In this document: in pieces, positions 1 to 4,958 of the stretch | Position numbering within the stretch: the stretch's first letter is position 1 | Layout: each line of letters starts with the position of its first letter | NCBI GenBank assembly: GCA_934456315.1 | Contig: CAKSHG010000169.1 | Location: 1-5,031, forward strand | From: an uncultured Oscillospiraceae bacterium | GTDB taxonomy: Bacteria > Bacillota > Clostridia > Oscillospirales > Ruminococcaceae | Length of the DNA: 5,031 bases | Direction: 5' to 3' | Position numbers and translations under genes: made by a program | The notes under the pieces: generated by a model | What the model was told of the DNA's origin: nothing | What the model saw: only the letters and a program-made list of their open reading frames with translations | Databases searched by the model: none

Positions 1-23
1 TAACTTAACGAAAGAATGTTTAC

Positions 24-1469
24 ATGAACAAATACCAGACGCTGGCAACCAACACGATAACCCTGGCGATCGGGCAGTTCGGCTCGAAGTTACTTGTGTA
101 CTTCATGCTGCGCAACTACACGGCGTGGCTGGGCGCGGAGGGATTCGGCGATGTCAACAACATCATCAACGCCTCGGCACTGCTGATATCGGTGGTGACG
201 CTCTCCATCAATGAGGGCGTGCTTCGCTATACCCTGGACGACACCATAAAGAAGAAAGCGCACGTCCTCTCTATAGGAATAAATGTTGCCGTCATCGGTA
301 TTCTGATCTTCACGGCGTTCATTCCGCTGATAGGCATGATAGACATGCTGAAAGGCTACCAGTGGCTGATATACATGTACGTCGCCACCGGAAGTATCAA
401 GGGTATCTGCGCCATCTACGTCAGGGCGCGCGGCAGGGTAAGGCTTTACGCCCTCGACGGCATTCTGACCACCTGTTCGGTAATCGTGCTTAACCTCTTG
501 CTTCTCGGCGTATTGCATATGGGCGTCGTGGGCTACGTCCTGTCTGTTTCGCTTGCTGACCTGATATCCATAGTGTTCCTGACATGCCGCGCACACCTGC
601 TCAAGCAGTACCGCCCACTCGGCAACGACCGCGAGCTTGCAAAGGGCATGATACAGTACAGTATCCCGCTGATGCCCACAACCATCATGTGGTGGATAAT
701 CAACGTTTCGGATACGTTCATGGTAACGGCTATCCACGGCAGCGCCGCCAACGGCGTCTACTCATTCGCGTTCAAGTTCCCGAACCTTGCCGCCCTGGTG
801 GTCGGGATATTCTCCCAGGCATGGCACATGTCCGCGATAACCGAGCGTAATTCCCGCAAGATAAGCGAATTTTACTCCAACGTGTTCGGCATGATGCAGA
901 CCGTCATGTACATAACCGCCTCCGGCATTCTGCTGGTCCTGCGCCCGATAATCATGCCGTTCTTCGGCGCAAAGGGCTTCGAGGGCGCGTATATGTACGT
1001 TCCGTTCCTTGTGATGGCGGTGATATTCCAGAGCTTCTGCAACTTTCTTAGCTCCATTTACGAAGCGAAGAACAAGACATCGCATTCCCTTGTCACCAGT
1101 ATCGTCGGCGCAGTCACCAACGTTGTGCTGAACCTTATCCTGCTGAACTCCCCGCTGGGCGTTATGGGCGCGGCAATCGCAACTCTGGCATGCTATCTGC
1201 TGGTTTACATTATCCGCGTCATCGACACACGGAAGTTCCTGGTTGTCAGCGTGGATTACCTCAAGATGGCGGTAAACCTCATGATAATCGCCTCGATGTC
1301 CGTGTGCGTCATGACGCTCGACAACGGACCGCTGCTGCACTGCCTCAATTCAGTGCTGTTCGTGTTCCTCTGCGCCATCAACTTCCAAACCGCCGCAAAG
1401 GCTGTCAAGCTGTTCATCAGGCGCCGCACCGGCAAGGGCGGCAACCCCGAGGACGGCGCGGAGAAATAA
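24..1469 (+). CDS. Polysaccharide/oligosaccharide flippase-like membrane protein (Wzx/MVF class)
   Basis: This 481-residue integral membrane protein most likely flips lipid-linked glycan units across the cytoplasmic membrane for surface polysaccharide or teichoic-acid-like polymers. By eye it has about 14 hydrophobic segments (near residues 8-30, 43-66, 80-105, 112-130, 140-163, 166-188, 208-232, 243-266, 288-312, 323-345, 352-375, 378-400, 412-430, 435-452) joined by short basic loops. The stretch near 348-395 follows the family pattern in which an 'AKNKT' loop leads into a G-A-x-x-N-x-x-x-N helix and then 'GxxGAAIAT'. The tail is short, basic and cytoplasmic. Length fits the family (about 450-520). 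The start is the first ATG, with a weak GAAAG at 10-14, nine bases upstream. The weak site and the lack of upstream space suggest a distal gene of an operon beyond the left edge. The substrate cannot be read from sequence; another MOP-superfamily exporter is possible. Confidence 0.88.
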   Translation: MNKYQTLATNTITLAIGQFGSKLLVYFMLRNYTAWLGAEGFGDVNNIINASALLISVVTLSINEGVLRYTLDDTIKKKAHVLSIGINVAVIGILIFTAFIPLIGMIDMLKGYQWLIYMYVATGSIKGICAIYVRARGRVRLYALDGILTTCSVIVLNLLLLGVLHMGVVGYVLSVSLADLISIVFLTCRAHLLKQYRPLGNDRELAKGMIQYSIPLMPTTIMWWIINVSDTFMVTAIHGSAANGVYSFAFKFPNLAALVVGIFSQAWHMSAITERNSRKISEFYSNVFGMMQTVMYITASGILLVLRPIIMPFFGAKGFEGAYMYVPFLVMAVIFQSFCNFLSSIYEAKNKTSHSLVTSIVGAVTNVVLNLILLNSPLGVMGAAIATLACYLLVYIIRVIDTRKFLVVSVDYLKMAVNLMIIASMSVCVMTLDNGPLLHCLNSVLFVFLCAINFQTAAKAVKLFIRRRTGKGGNPEDGAEK

Positions 1470-1494
1470 AAAGCGGACACCTTACGATGTCCGC
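1464..1494 (-). terminator. Intrinsic terminator of the XRE regulator gene
   Basis: On the minus strand, GCGGACA (1494-1488) and TGTCCGC (1479-1473) form a perfect 7-bp GC-rich stem around an 8-base loop, followed by TTTTTATTT (1472-1464). It lies 25 bases past the regulator's stop codon. The T-run is the complement of the flippase's last lysine codon, its TAA stop and the adjoining A's, so the terminator overlaps the 3' end of the convergent gene. On the plus strand the hairpin is followed by CGTATG and no T-run, so it should terminate flippase transcripts poorly. Confidence 0.8.
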
Positions 1495-1519
1495 CGTATG
1501 TATGAATCCAGTATCCGCT

Positions 1520-2188
1520 TCACATGAGCTTGTTCAGGGTCTTTTCGGAGCTGTTCACGATGGAGAGCAGCGCCGCTGCCTGCTTGGAGTATTCCTGCTC
1601 CAGCCGCGCGGTGGTTATCTTCTCGTCCTCGGAGCCGCCCGCAGAACCCGCCGCTTTCGCGTGGATATCCTCGATGGATAACGCTGCGGAGGTCAGCCCT
1701 GCGACTTTCTCTTCCGGAACACTGAACGCATGCTCGTCATTGGCTCTCCCCGCACTGTGTATCATTCTGAAGCAGCGGTACACTGCAAGCGAGAGGTAGG
1801 AATAGACCGCCTTGGAAAGCTCGGAGTTCTTCGCCTTTATCAGCAGCGAGAACAGTATCTCGATGGAGTTCGTCAGCAGCTTCTTCTGGAAGAATACCGA
1901 CAGCCCGGAGGGCGCTCCGTCATACTTCTCGGCGTCGGTGCTCTCGGGAAGCTCCTGCTCCGTCAGGGACGCGCCGCTGCTCATCGGCGAGCGGCCGAGC
2001 AGGTAGTCTACTGAAACATTATAGTAATCCGCAGCGCGCACCAGGAAATCAAGTCCGCATTCGCGCTTGCCGTTTTCGTAATGCGAAAGCAGCGCCTGGG
2101 TGACGTCAAGGTCAGCCGCAGCCTGTTTCTGGCTAAGACCCCGTTCCTTACGCAGAAGCGTCATGATACGGGGGAAGTCTTTATTCAT
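1520..2188 (-). CDS. XRE-family helix-turn-helix transcriptional regulator with an uncharacterised C-terminal region
   Basis: A 222-residue cytoplasmic DNA-binding protein. Residues 5-66 form a Cro/C1-type HTH: 'LLRKERGLSQKQAA' (helix 1 and start of helix 2), 'DVTQALLSHYENGKR' (turn and recognition helix, ending in the typical YENGKR), then 'FLVRAADYYNVSVDYLLGR', the usual end of the domain. A polar linker (about 67-100) leads to a helical region (about 105-150), then an acidic, alanine-rich, probably coiled tail to residue 222. I recognise no ligand-binding or peptidase domain there; similar proteins seem common in Oscillospiraceae, but I cannot name the family. The start at 2188 is chosen because AGGAG lies seven bases upstream; the ATG ten codons earlier has no such site. 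The gene is transcribed divergently from the phosphatase and has its own promoter and terminator. Autoregulation is plausible, and the targets are unknown. Confidence 0.88.
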   Translation of the reverse strand: MNKDFPRIMTLLRKERGLSQKQAAADLDVTQALLSHYENGKRECGLDFLVRAADYYNVSVDYLLGRSPMSSGASLTEQELPESTDAEKYDGAPSGLSVFFQKKLLTNSIEILFSLLIKAKNSELSKAVYSYLSLAVYRCFRMIHSAGRANDEHAFSVPEEKVAGLTSAALSIEDIHAKAAGSAGGSEDEKITTARLEQEYSKQAAALLSIVNSSEKTLNKLM

Positions 2189-2195
2189 ACATTTT

Positions 2196-2200
2196 CTCCT
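2196..2200 (-). promoter_or_regulatory. Ribosome binding site fixing the regulator start
   Basis: On the minus strand AGGAG is followed by AAAATGT and then ATG, a 7-base spacing. This favours the start at 2188 over the upstream in-frame ATG at 2218. Confidence 0.8.
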
Positions 2201-2253
2201 TAGTGTTATTTTCCCCATGGTTATTTAATTTTATTTATAATACCATATTGTAT

Positions 2254-2282
2254 ATTATAAACTGGATATTCCGATTTGTAAA
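2254..2282 (-). promoter_or_regulatory. Sigma-A-type promoter of the XRE regulator gene
   Basis: Read on the minus strand: TTTACA (2282-2277, one mismatch to the -35 consensus), exactly 17 bases, then TATAAT (2259-2254, perfect -10). Transcription should begin near 2247, giving a leader of about 58 bases before the start codon at 2188. The surrounding DNA is strongly AT-rich. Inferred from consensus only. Confidence 0.72.
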
Positions 2283-2296
2283 GTGTCATATTTCAC
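2283..2296. promoter_or_regulatory. Possible operator: imperfect dyad next to the regulator's -35 box
   Basis: GTGTCATATTTCAC is an imperfect 14-base dyad; five of its seven position pairs are complementary (outer GTG/CAC and central AT/AT). It directly abuts the minus-strand -35 box, a typical site for a dimeric XRE protein to repress its own gene. A single short dyad could occur by chance in AT-rich DNA, so this is a candidate only. Confidence 0.25.
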
Positions 2297-2302
2297 AAAA
2301 AA

Positions 2303-2388
2303 ACGACAGTACCATAGGGCATTATCTATAACAGTTATGCGTTTTCCGAGGGTTTCAGACAACGTTTTCGGAACCTATGCTGTATATT
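2303..2388 (+). promoter_or_regulatory. Candidate promoter region and short repeats upstream of the phosphatase
   Basis: No strong plus-strand promoter is visible, but two weak candidates exist: ACGACA (2303-2308) with an 18-base spacer to TATAAC (2327-2332), or a TATATT (2383-2388) with no good -35. Between them lie two copies of GTTTTC (2341-2346 and 2364-2369, 23 bases apart) and an inverted pair TTCCGA (2344-2349) / TCGGAA (2368-2373). These repeats could be activator or repressor sites governing the phosphatase group. The weak core promoter would be consistent with regulated expression, but this is inference. Confidence 0.3.
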
Positions 2389-2452
2389 GTGACCGGCAAA
2401 CAAATTCACCACAAGTCAAAAGCAACCAATAATACGAAAGGTAATACAAGCA

Positions 2453-3061
2453 ATGAAAAATTACTATCTGTATCTGATCCGTCACGGAATAACCGAGGGT
2501 AATCTTGACGGGAAGTACATCGGGCAGACCGACCTCGCTCTCTGCCCGCAGGGCGAGCAGCAGATCAGGGAGCTGGTCAGGGCGAAGGTCTACCCCGGCG
2601 TCCAGAAAGTCTACACCTCCCCGCTCACGCGATGCGTTGAAACTGCGGAGCTTATCTACCCGGATATCCAGCTCTCCAAGGTCGACGAGATAGCTGAAAT
2701 GGACTTCGGAAAATTCGAGGGAAAGACCCAGAAGGAGCTTGAAAATCTTCCGGAATACACCGAGTGGCTCAAGGGAGGTCCCGACGCATGTCCTCCCGAG
2801 GGAGAGAAGTTCGGGGATTTCTCGCTGCGCTGCATAAGTGGTCTGGATATAATCTTCCGCGATATGATGAAGAAGGATATCAGCCGCGCTGCGGTGGTCA
2901 CGCACGGCGGCGTTATCACGAACCTGCTCGCCGGATTCGGGCTTCCCAAGGGACACCCGTCCGATTACATGTGCGGCCCCGGCGAGGGATTCGAGATACT
3001 TCTGTCCACATTCCTGTGGCAGAAAGGACCGGTATTTGAAATCAGCGGCAGGCTGTTTTAA
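2453..3061 (+). CDS. Histidine phosphatase superfamily protein (phosphoglycerate mutase-like)
   Basis: A 202-residue cytoplasmic protein of histidine phosphatase branch 1. It has the expected catalytic set: R10-H11-G12 in 'LIRHGITEGN', where His11 would be phosphorylated; Arg60 in 'TSPLTRCVETAE'; Glu82 in 'EMDFGKFEG', the likely proton donor; and His151 in 'VVTHGGVI'. All core residues are present, so an active phosphatase is expected. Length is typical. The family includes CobC-type alpha-ribazole phosphatases, cofactor-dependent mutases and broad sugar-phosphate phosphatases. No cobalamin genes are nearby, so the substrate is unknown. The start follows GAAAGG (2436-2441) at an 11-base spacing, rather long. 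It is first in a plus-strand group; the next gene starts 21 bases after its stop. The cysteine-containing 'SDYMCGPGEGFEI' near the C-terminus is probably a lineage feature. Confidence 0.9.
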   Translation: MKNYYLYLIRHGITEGNLDGKYIGQTDLALCPQGEQQIRELVRAKVYPGVQKVYTSPLTRCVETAELIYPDIQLSKVDEIAEMDFGKFEGKTQKELENLPEYTEWLKGGPDACPPEGEKFGDFSLRCISGLDIIFRDMMKKDISRAAVVTHGGVITNLLAGFGLPKGHPSDYMCGPGEGFEILLSTFLWQKGPVFEISGRLF

Positions 3062-3082
3062 CATAAGACAACAGGAGGAATC

Positions 3083-3307
3083 ATGACAGTACAGGACTTA
3101 CAGACGAAGCTCTTTGAGCTTGACGTGCCGCATTATTACTACAACATCTGTGGCAGCGGCGATGACGATGACCAGCGCATATGCCTGATAAACGAGGACG
3201 GAAAGTGGCTGGTATACTACAGCGAGGACGGCGACCGAATCGACATGAACGAATACGCGGACGAGGCGCTGGCGTGCGAGGACTGCCTTTCCAGGCTTTC
3301 GAACTGA
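3083..3307 (+). CDS. Small acidic protein resembling Imm59-type immunity proteins
   Basis: A 74-residue, strongly acidic protein (18 Asp/Glu against 5 Lys/Arg) with no signal peptide or membrane segment, so probably cytoplasmic. It reads as a small alpha-beta fold: an N-terminal helix (about 3-13), a 'YYYNICGSG' strand and turn, an Asp-rich stretch D27-D30, 'RICLINEDGKWLVYYSEDGDR' split over two strands (32-52), and a C-terminal helix (about 57-72) containing 'ALACEDCLSRL'. The order strand-'CL'-'W.VYYSE.G'-'EA..C..L..L' matches my recollection of Imm59 immunity proteins from polymorphic toxin systems; this is pattern recognition, not a search. A strong AGGAGG (3073-3078), four bases before ATG, shows it is well translated. 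Its TGA overlaps the next gene's ATG. No toxin gene is visible, so it could equally be a housekeeping relative of the fold. Confidence 0.75.
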   Translation: MTVQDLQTKLFELDVPHYYYNICGSGDDDDQRICLINEDGKWLVYYSEDGDRIDMNEYADEALACEDCLSRLSN

Positions 3308-3309
3308 TG
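3305..3309 (+). promoter_or_regulatory. TGATG stop-start overlap coupling two genes
   Basis: The TGA of the small acidic gene shares its A with the ATG of the TraB-like lipoprotein gene. No good ribosome binding site precedes that ATG (only AGG at 3293-3295), so translation of the lipoprotein probably depends on ribosomes finishing the small gene. That would tie the amounts of the two proteins together. Confidence 0.7.
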
Positions 3310-4302
3310 AGGGCGTATTTTAAAGCGGCAACGGCTTTACTCTGCGCGGCAGCGCTTCTGACCGGGTGCTCTAAACCTGCGGAGCCTTCGGAGCCGCTGG
3401 TGGTCGACCTCGCCCCGGAATCAGAGCCGGGGACGGTAACTCCCCCCTTCTGGGTGGTCGAGGACGCGCAGACCGGCGCACAGGTATTCCTGCTTGGAAG
3501 CATGCACGCGGGCACGGAGGATACAAAATATCCGGAATACGTCCTGGAAGCGTACCGCAGCAGCTCCTATATCGCGCCGGAGCTGGACACTGTCGCGTTT
3601 GAGGGCGACAACCGCCTGATGGCGGAATGCGCGGGATATCTCCGTATGGAAAGCGGTACCACAGCCGACATTATACCGCAGCACGACGAGGCGGTTGATT
3701 ATTTCAGGAAGCTTGGCATATACAATGAAGCCCTGGAGAGCATGAAGCCTTTCTACTGGACTTCCCTGTTCAGCTCGGTGGTGCTAAGCAGAAGCGGATT
3801 GCAGACAGAATACGGCACGGAAAACGCGTTCCTGAAGATGGCTCACCGCGACCGTAAGGAAATTCGCGAGATAGAGGGCGCAGTTTCGCAGTACAAAATG
3901 ATGGGAAGCGTCCCGGAAAGCGTGCAGACCGACCTGCTGGGCGAGTGTATCGGCGATGATAAGCTTAACGAACAGGTAAGCTCCACGCAGGAGCTTTTCG
4001 ACGCCTGGAGCAGCTTTGACGACGGGTATTTCAGCGATCTGGAGGTCTACGACCCGGAGAAGGTCGGCAGCGCCGAGGACTGGCAGGCTTACTATAATAT
4101 GATGTACGCCGACAGACAGCAGCAGATGGCGGATTTCGTCCTGGACGCGCTCGGAAACGGCGACAGGGCTTTCGTGTTCGTAGGGACAATGCATTTCTAT
4201 GCGGAGCCGTCGATAATCGACCTGCTAGGGGAAGCCGGGTACACGGTCAGCGCGATACGTCCGCAGGGCGCGGAACAGTCCGGGGAAGCTCCGGCGGCAT
4301 GA
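3307..4302 (+). CDS. TraB/GumN-family lipoprotein (Tiki-like putative metalloprotease fold)
   Basis: A 331-residue lipoprotein. Residues 1-21 are a lipoprotein signal: basic start 'MRAYFK', a hydrophobic run, and lipobox L-T-G-C with Cys21 as the lipidation site, so the mature protein sits on the outer face of the membrane. A Pro/Glu/Ser linker (22-47) precedes the domain. TraB/GumN hallmarks are visible: a first GxxH, 'GSMH' (64-67), following 'QVFLL'; Glu92 in 'APELD'; Arg270 in 'ADRQQQMADFV'; and a second GxxH, 'GTMH' (293-296), after 'AFVFV', then 'IDLLGEAGYTVSAI'. In this family, which includes animal Tiki proteases and enterococcal TraB, these residues are thought to form a metal-dependent active site. 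Whether this one cleaves peptides is unknown. I chose the ATG at 3307 because it gives a clean signal peptide; the longer frame from 3181 adds 42 arginine-rich residues that shadow the previous gene. Translation is probably coupled to that gene. Confidence 0.87.
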   Translation: MRAYFKAATALLCAAALLTGCSKPAEPSEPLVVDLAPESEPGTVTPPFWVVEDAQTGAQVFLLGSMHAGTEDTKYPEYVLEAYRSSSYIAPELDTVAFEGDNRLMAECAGYLRMESGTTADIIPQHDEAVDYFRKLGIYNEALESMKPFYWTSLFSSVVLSRSGLQTEYGTENAFLKMAHRDRKEIREIEGAVSQYKMMGSVPESVQTDLLGECIGDDKLNEQVSSTQELFDAWSSFDDGYFSDLEVYDPEKVGSAEDWQAYYNMMYADRQQQMADFVLDALGNGDRAFVFVGTMHFYAEPSIIDLLGEAGYTVSAIRPQGAEQSGEAPAA

Positions 4303-4324
4303 CATAATCTCCGGGCGGCGCGAA

Positions 4325-4330
4325 TATAAT
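4325..4330 (+). promoter_or_regulatory. Possible isolated -10 box before the DUF2508-like gene
   Basis: A perfect TATAAT stands alone in the otherwise GC-rich 65-base gap after the TraB-like gene. The best -35-like string, ATGACA (4299-4304), is 20 bases away, too far for a standard promoter. It may be a weak internal promoter or chance. No terminator hairpin is visible in the gap, so read-through from the upstream genes is likely. Confidence 0.25.
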
Positions 4331-4355
4331 TCAGCATAACACGGCAGCGAACGTG

Positions 4356-4362
4356 AAAGGAG
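4356..4362 (+). promoter_or_regulatory. Ribosome binding site fixing the DUF2508-like start
   Basis: AAAGGAG lies five bases before the ATG at 4368. The in-frame GTG at 4353 would place this site inside the coding region, so the ATG is preferred. Confidence 0.8.
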
Positions 4363-4367
4363 CCGCA

Positions 4368-4622
4368 ATGCTGAAAAACCTGATGAACCGCCGCCCGACC
4401 GCCGAGGAATCCCGCGCCCGGGCTTTCAAAAAGGAATACGACGAACTAAAGGACAGGCTGGACTGTATCCGCACGAATTTCGACAATGTGAGCGCCGATT
4501 CGGACATCGACGCGCTCATCTTCGAGGAAAACGCGGTGCTGTGCCGAATTTCCGCGCTTTACAGGCAGGCGCGGGAAAACGGCATACGCCTGGAATTCCC
4601 CGATAAATACCCGCGTAAATGA
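4368..4622 (+). CDS. DUF2508-like (YaaL-type) small protein
   Basis: An 84-residue, charged, helical cytoplasmic protein without signal peptide or membrane segment. Helix one (about 13-38) is a heptad-like coiled coil, 'FKKEYDELKDRLDCIRTNF'. A turn, 'DNVSADSDIDA', follows, then helix two (about 48-71), 'IFEENAVLCRISALYRQAREN', and a short 'GIRLEF' end. The pattern 'NF.NV.D.DLID..I.E..A...R...L...AR..G' matches my memory of the DUF2508 family of Clostridia and Bacilli, whose function is not established. In Bacillus subtilis the related yaaL lies near recR; here the neighbours are a TraB-like gene and a tRNA, so context adds little. Its start follows a strong AAAGGAG. It is probably expressed with the genes upstream or from a weak local promoter. 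No classical terminator follows; the A/T tract after it belongs to the tRNA promoter. Confidence 0.78.
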   Translation: MLKNLMNRRPTAEESRARAFKKEYDELKDRLDCIRTNFDNVSADSDIDALIFEENAVLCRISALYRQARENGIRLEFPDKYPRK

Positions 4623-4649
4623 CCCGCCGAAAAATTTCCTCGAAAAATA

Positions 4650-4700
4650 CTGAATTTTTTTAAAAAAGCTATTGACAAATCAGCTTGCCTGTGGTATAAT
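4650..4700 (+). promoter_or_regulatory. Near-ideal sigma-A promoter with UP-like element for the tRNA-Leu transcript
   Basis: TTGACA (4672-4677) and TATAAT (4695-4700) are both perfect and separated by exactly 17 bases. TGG directly before the -10 gives the extended TGn motif. Upstream, 4652-4667 is a run of T's followed by A's matching the kind of A/T tract bound by the RNA polymerase alpha subunits. Start of transcription is expected near 4707. This strength is typical of stable RNA genes. The A/T tract could also act as a poor terminator for the preceding gene. Confidence 0.9.
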
Positions 4701-4706
4701 AACATA

Positions 4707-4783
4707 GTCGTTGAGAGCTAAGAACTCCGAAAGAAAGCGAAAGCTTGATAATGTGAGTTTTTAGGAGCTCGGCGGGAATATAT
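4707..4783 (+). ncRNA. Structured 5' leader of the tRNA-Leu transcript (unknown class)
   Basis: The roughly 77 bases between predicted transcription start and the tRNA fold well by eye. GAGCT (4715-4719) pairs with AGCTC (4766-4770), and AAGAACTC (4720-4727) pairs with GAGTTTTT (4755-4762, one G-U), giving a 13-bp helix interrupted only by a 3-base AGG bulge (4763-4765). Inside is AAGC-GAAA-GCTT (4735-4746), a 4-bp hairpin capped by a GNRA tetraloop. I recognise no T-box, SRP RNA or known riboswitch motif. It may be a precursor leader removed by RNase P, or a separate small RNA released by that cut. No plausible gene lies within it. Confidence 0.5.
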
Positions 4784-4868
4784 GCGGGTGTGCTGGAACT
4801 GGCAGACAGGCACGTTTGAGGTGCGTGTGTTGTATGACATACGGGTTCAAGTCCCGTCACCCGCACCA
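4784..4868 (+). tRNA. tRNA-Leu (anticodon GAG), CCA encoded
   Basis: A full cloverleaf can be drawn over 85 bases. Acceptor GCGGGTG (4784-4790) pairs perfectly with CACCCGC (4858-4864). The D-stem is CTG/CAG (4793-4795, 4807-4809) with the GG-containing loop. The anticodon stem is CACGT/GCGTG (4811-4815, 4823-4827) with loop TTGAGGT and anticodon GAG at 4818-4820. A long class II variable arm has stem TGT/ACA (4828-4839). The T-stem is ACGGG/CCCGT with loop TTCAAGT. The discriminator base is A4865, as leucyl-tRNA synthetase expects, followed by genomic CCA (4866-4868). It reads CUC and CUU codons. It is a single-tRNA unit with its own promoter and terminator. Confidence 0.96.
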
Positions 4869-4869
4869 G

Positions 4870-4904
4870 ATAAGACCATGTTTTTAACGTGGTCTTATTT
4901 TTTT
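4870..4904 (+). terminator. Intrinsic terminator of the tRNA-Leu transcript
   Basis: ATAAGACCATG (4870-4880) pairs with CGTGGTCTTAT (4888-4898) in an 11-bp stem with one T-G wobble, closing a 7-base loop (4881-4887), and a run of seven T's (4898-4904) follows. It starts two bases after the CCA end, so the trailer is minimal. Confidence 0.9.
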
Positions 4905-4924
4905 GCTGCAAATGATGCAACAAT

Positions 4925-4957
4925 AGAAATGGCGGAAGTTCATCTTCCGCCATTTCT
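4925..4957. terminator. Perfect 14-bp palindrome, probably a terminator for leftward transcription
   Basis: AGAAATGGCGGAAG (4925-4938) is the exact reverse complement of CTTCCGCCATTTCT (4944-4957), around a 5-base loop TTCAT. Neither side has a clean T-run: rightward it is followed by GCTTGTCG, leftward by ATTGTTGC after the arm's own ATTTCT. It most likely ends a minus-strand transcript arriving from beyond the right edge, or works in both directions as a backup to the tRNA terminator. Confidence 0.6.
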
Positions 4958-4958
4958 G

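Noticed and set aside
16..27. Three-codon ATG TTT ACA TGA frame overlapping the flippase start
   Set aside because: It is too short to mean anything without conservation data; GAAAG at 10-14 is better placed for the ATG at 24.
90..1340. Minus-strand frames 90-737 and 762-1340 inside the flippase
   Set aside because: Their translations are rich in His, Arg, Asp and Gln, typical of the antisense of membrane-protein codons, and they lack domains and ribosome binding sites.
1190..1681. 163-codon plus frame bridging the flippase and the regulator
   Set aside because: It runs across the flippase 3' end and antisense to the regulator, has an Arg/His/Pro-rich translation, and resembles no known protein.
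2189..2218. Ten-codon upstream extension of the XRE regulator
   Set aside because: AGGAG at 2196-2200 sits at ideal spacing for the start at 2188 and would lie inside the extension.
2375..3064. Long minus-strand open frame (229 codons) opposite the phosphatase
   Set aside because: The plus frame carries every catalytic residue of the histidine phosphatase family; the minus translation resembles nothing and is a shadow of GC-rich codon use.
3181..3306. 42-codon upstream extension of the TraB-like gene
   Set aside because: It overlaps the small acidic gene out of frame, is arginine-rich, and would bury the lipoprotein signal peptide inside the protein.
3081..3684. Minus-strand frames opposite the small acidic gene and the lipoprotein N-terminus
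   Set aside because: The plus strand here has AGGAGG, a coupled start and a clear lipobox; the minus translations are low-complexity Arg/Ser/Pro sequence.
4707..4783. T-box riboswitch upstream of the tRNA
   Set aside because: No T-box consensus sequence or terminator/antiterminator pair is present, and the downstream gene is a tRNA itself, not an aminoacyl-tRNA synthetase or amino-acid gene.
4669..4953. 94-codon minus frame across the tRNA and its promoter
   Set aside because: It is the antisense of the promoter, leader, tRNA and terminators, and has no ribosome binding site or recognisable domain.
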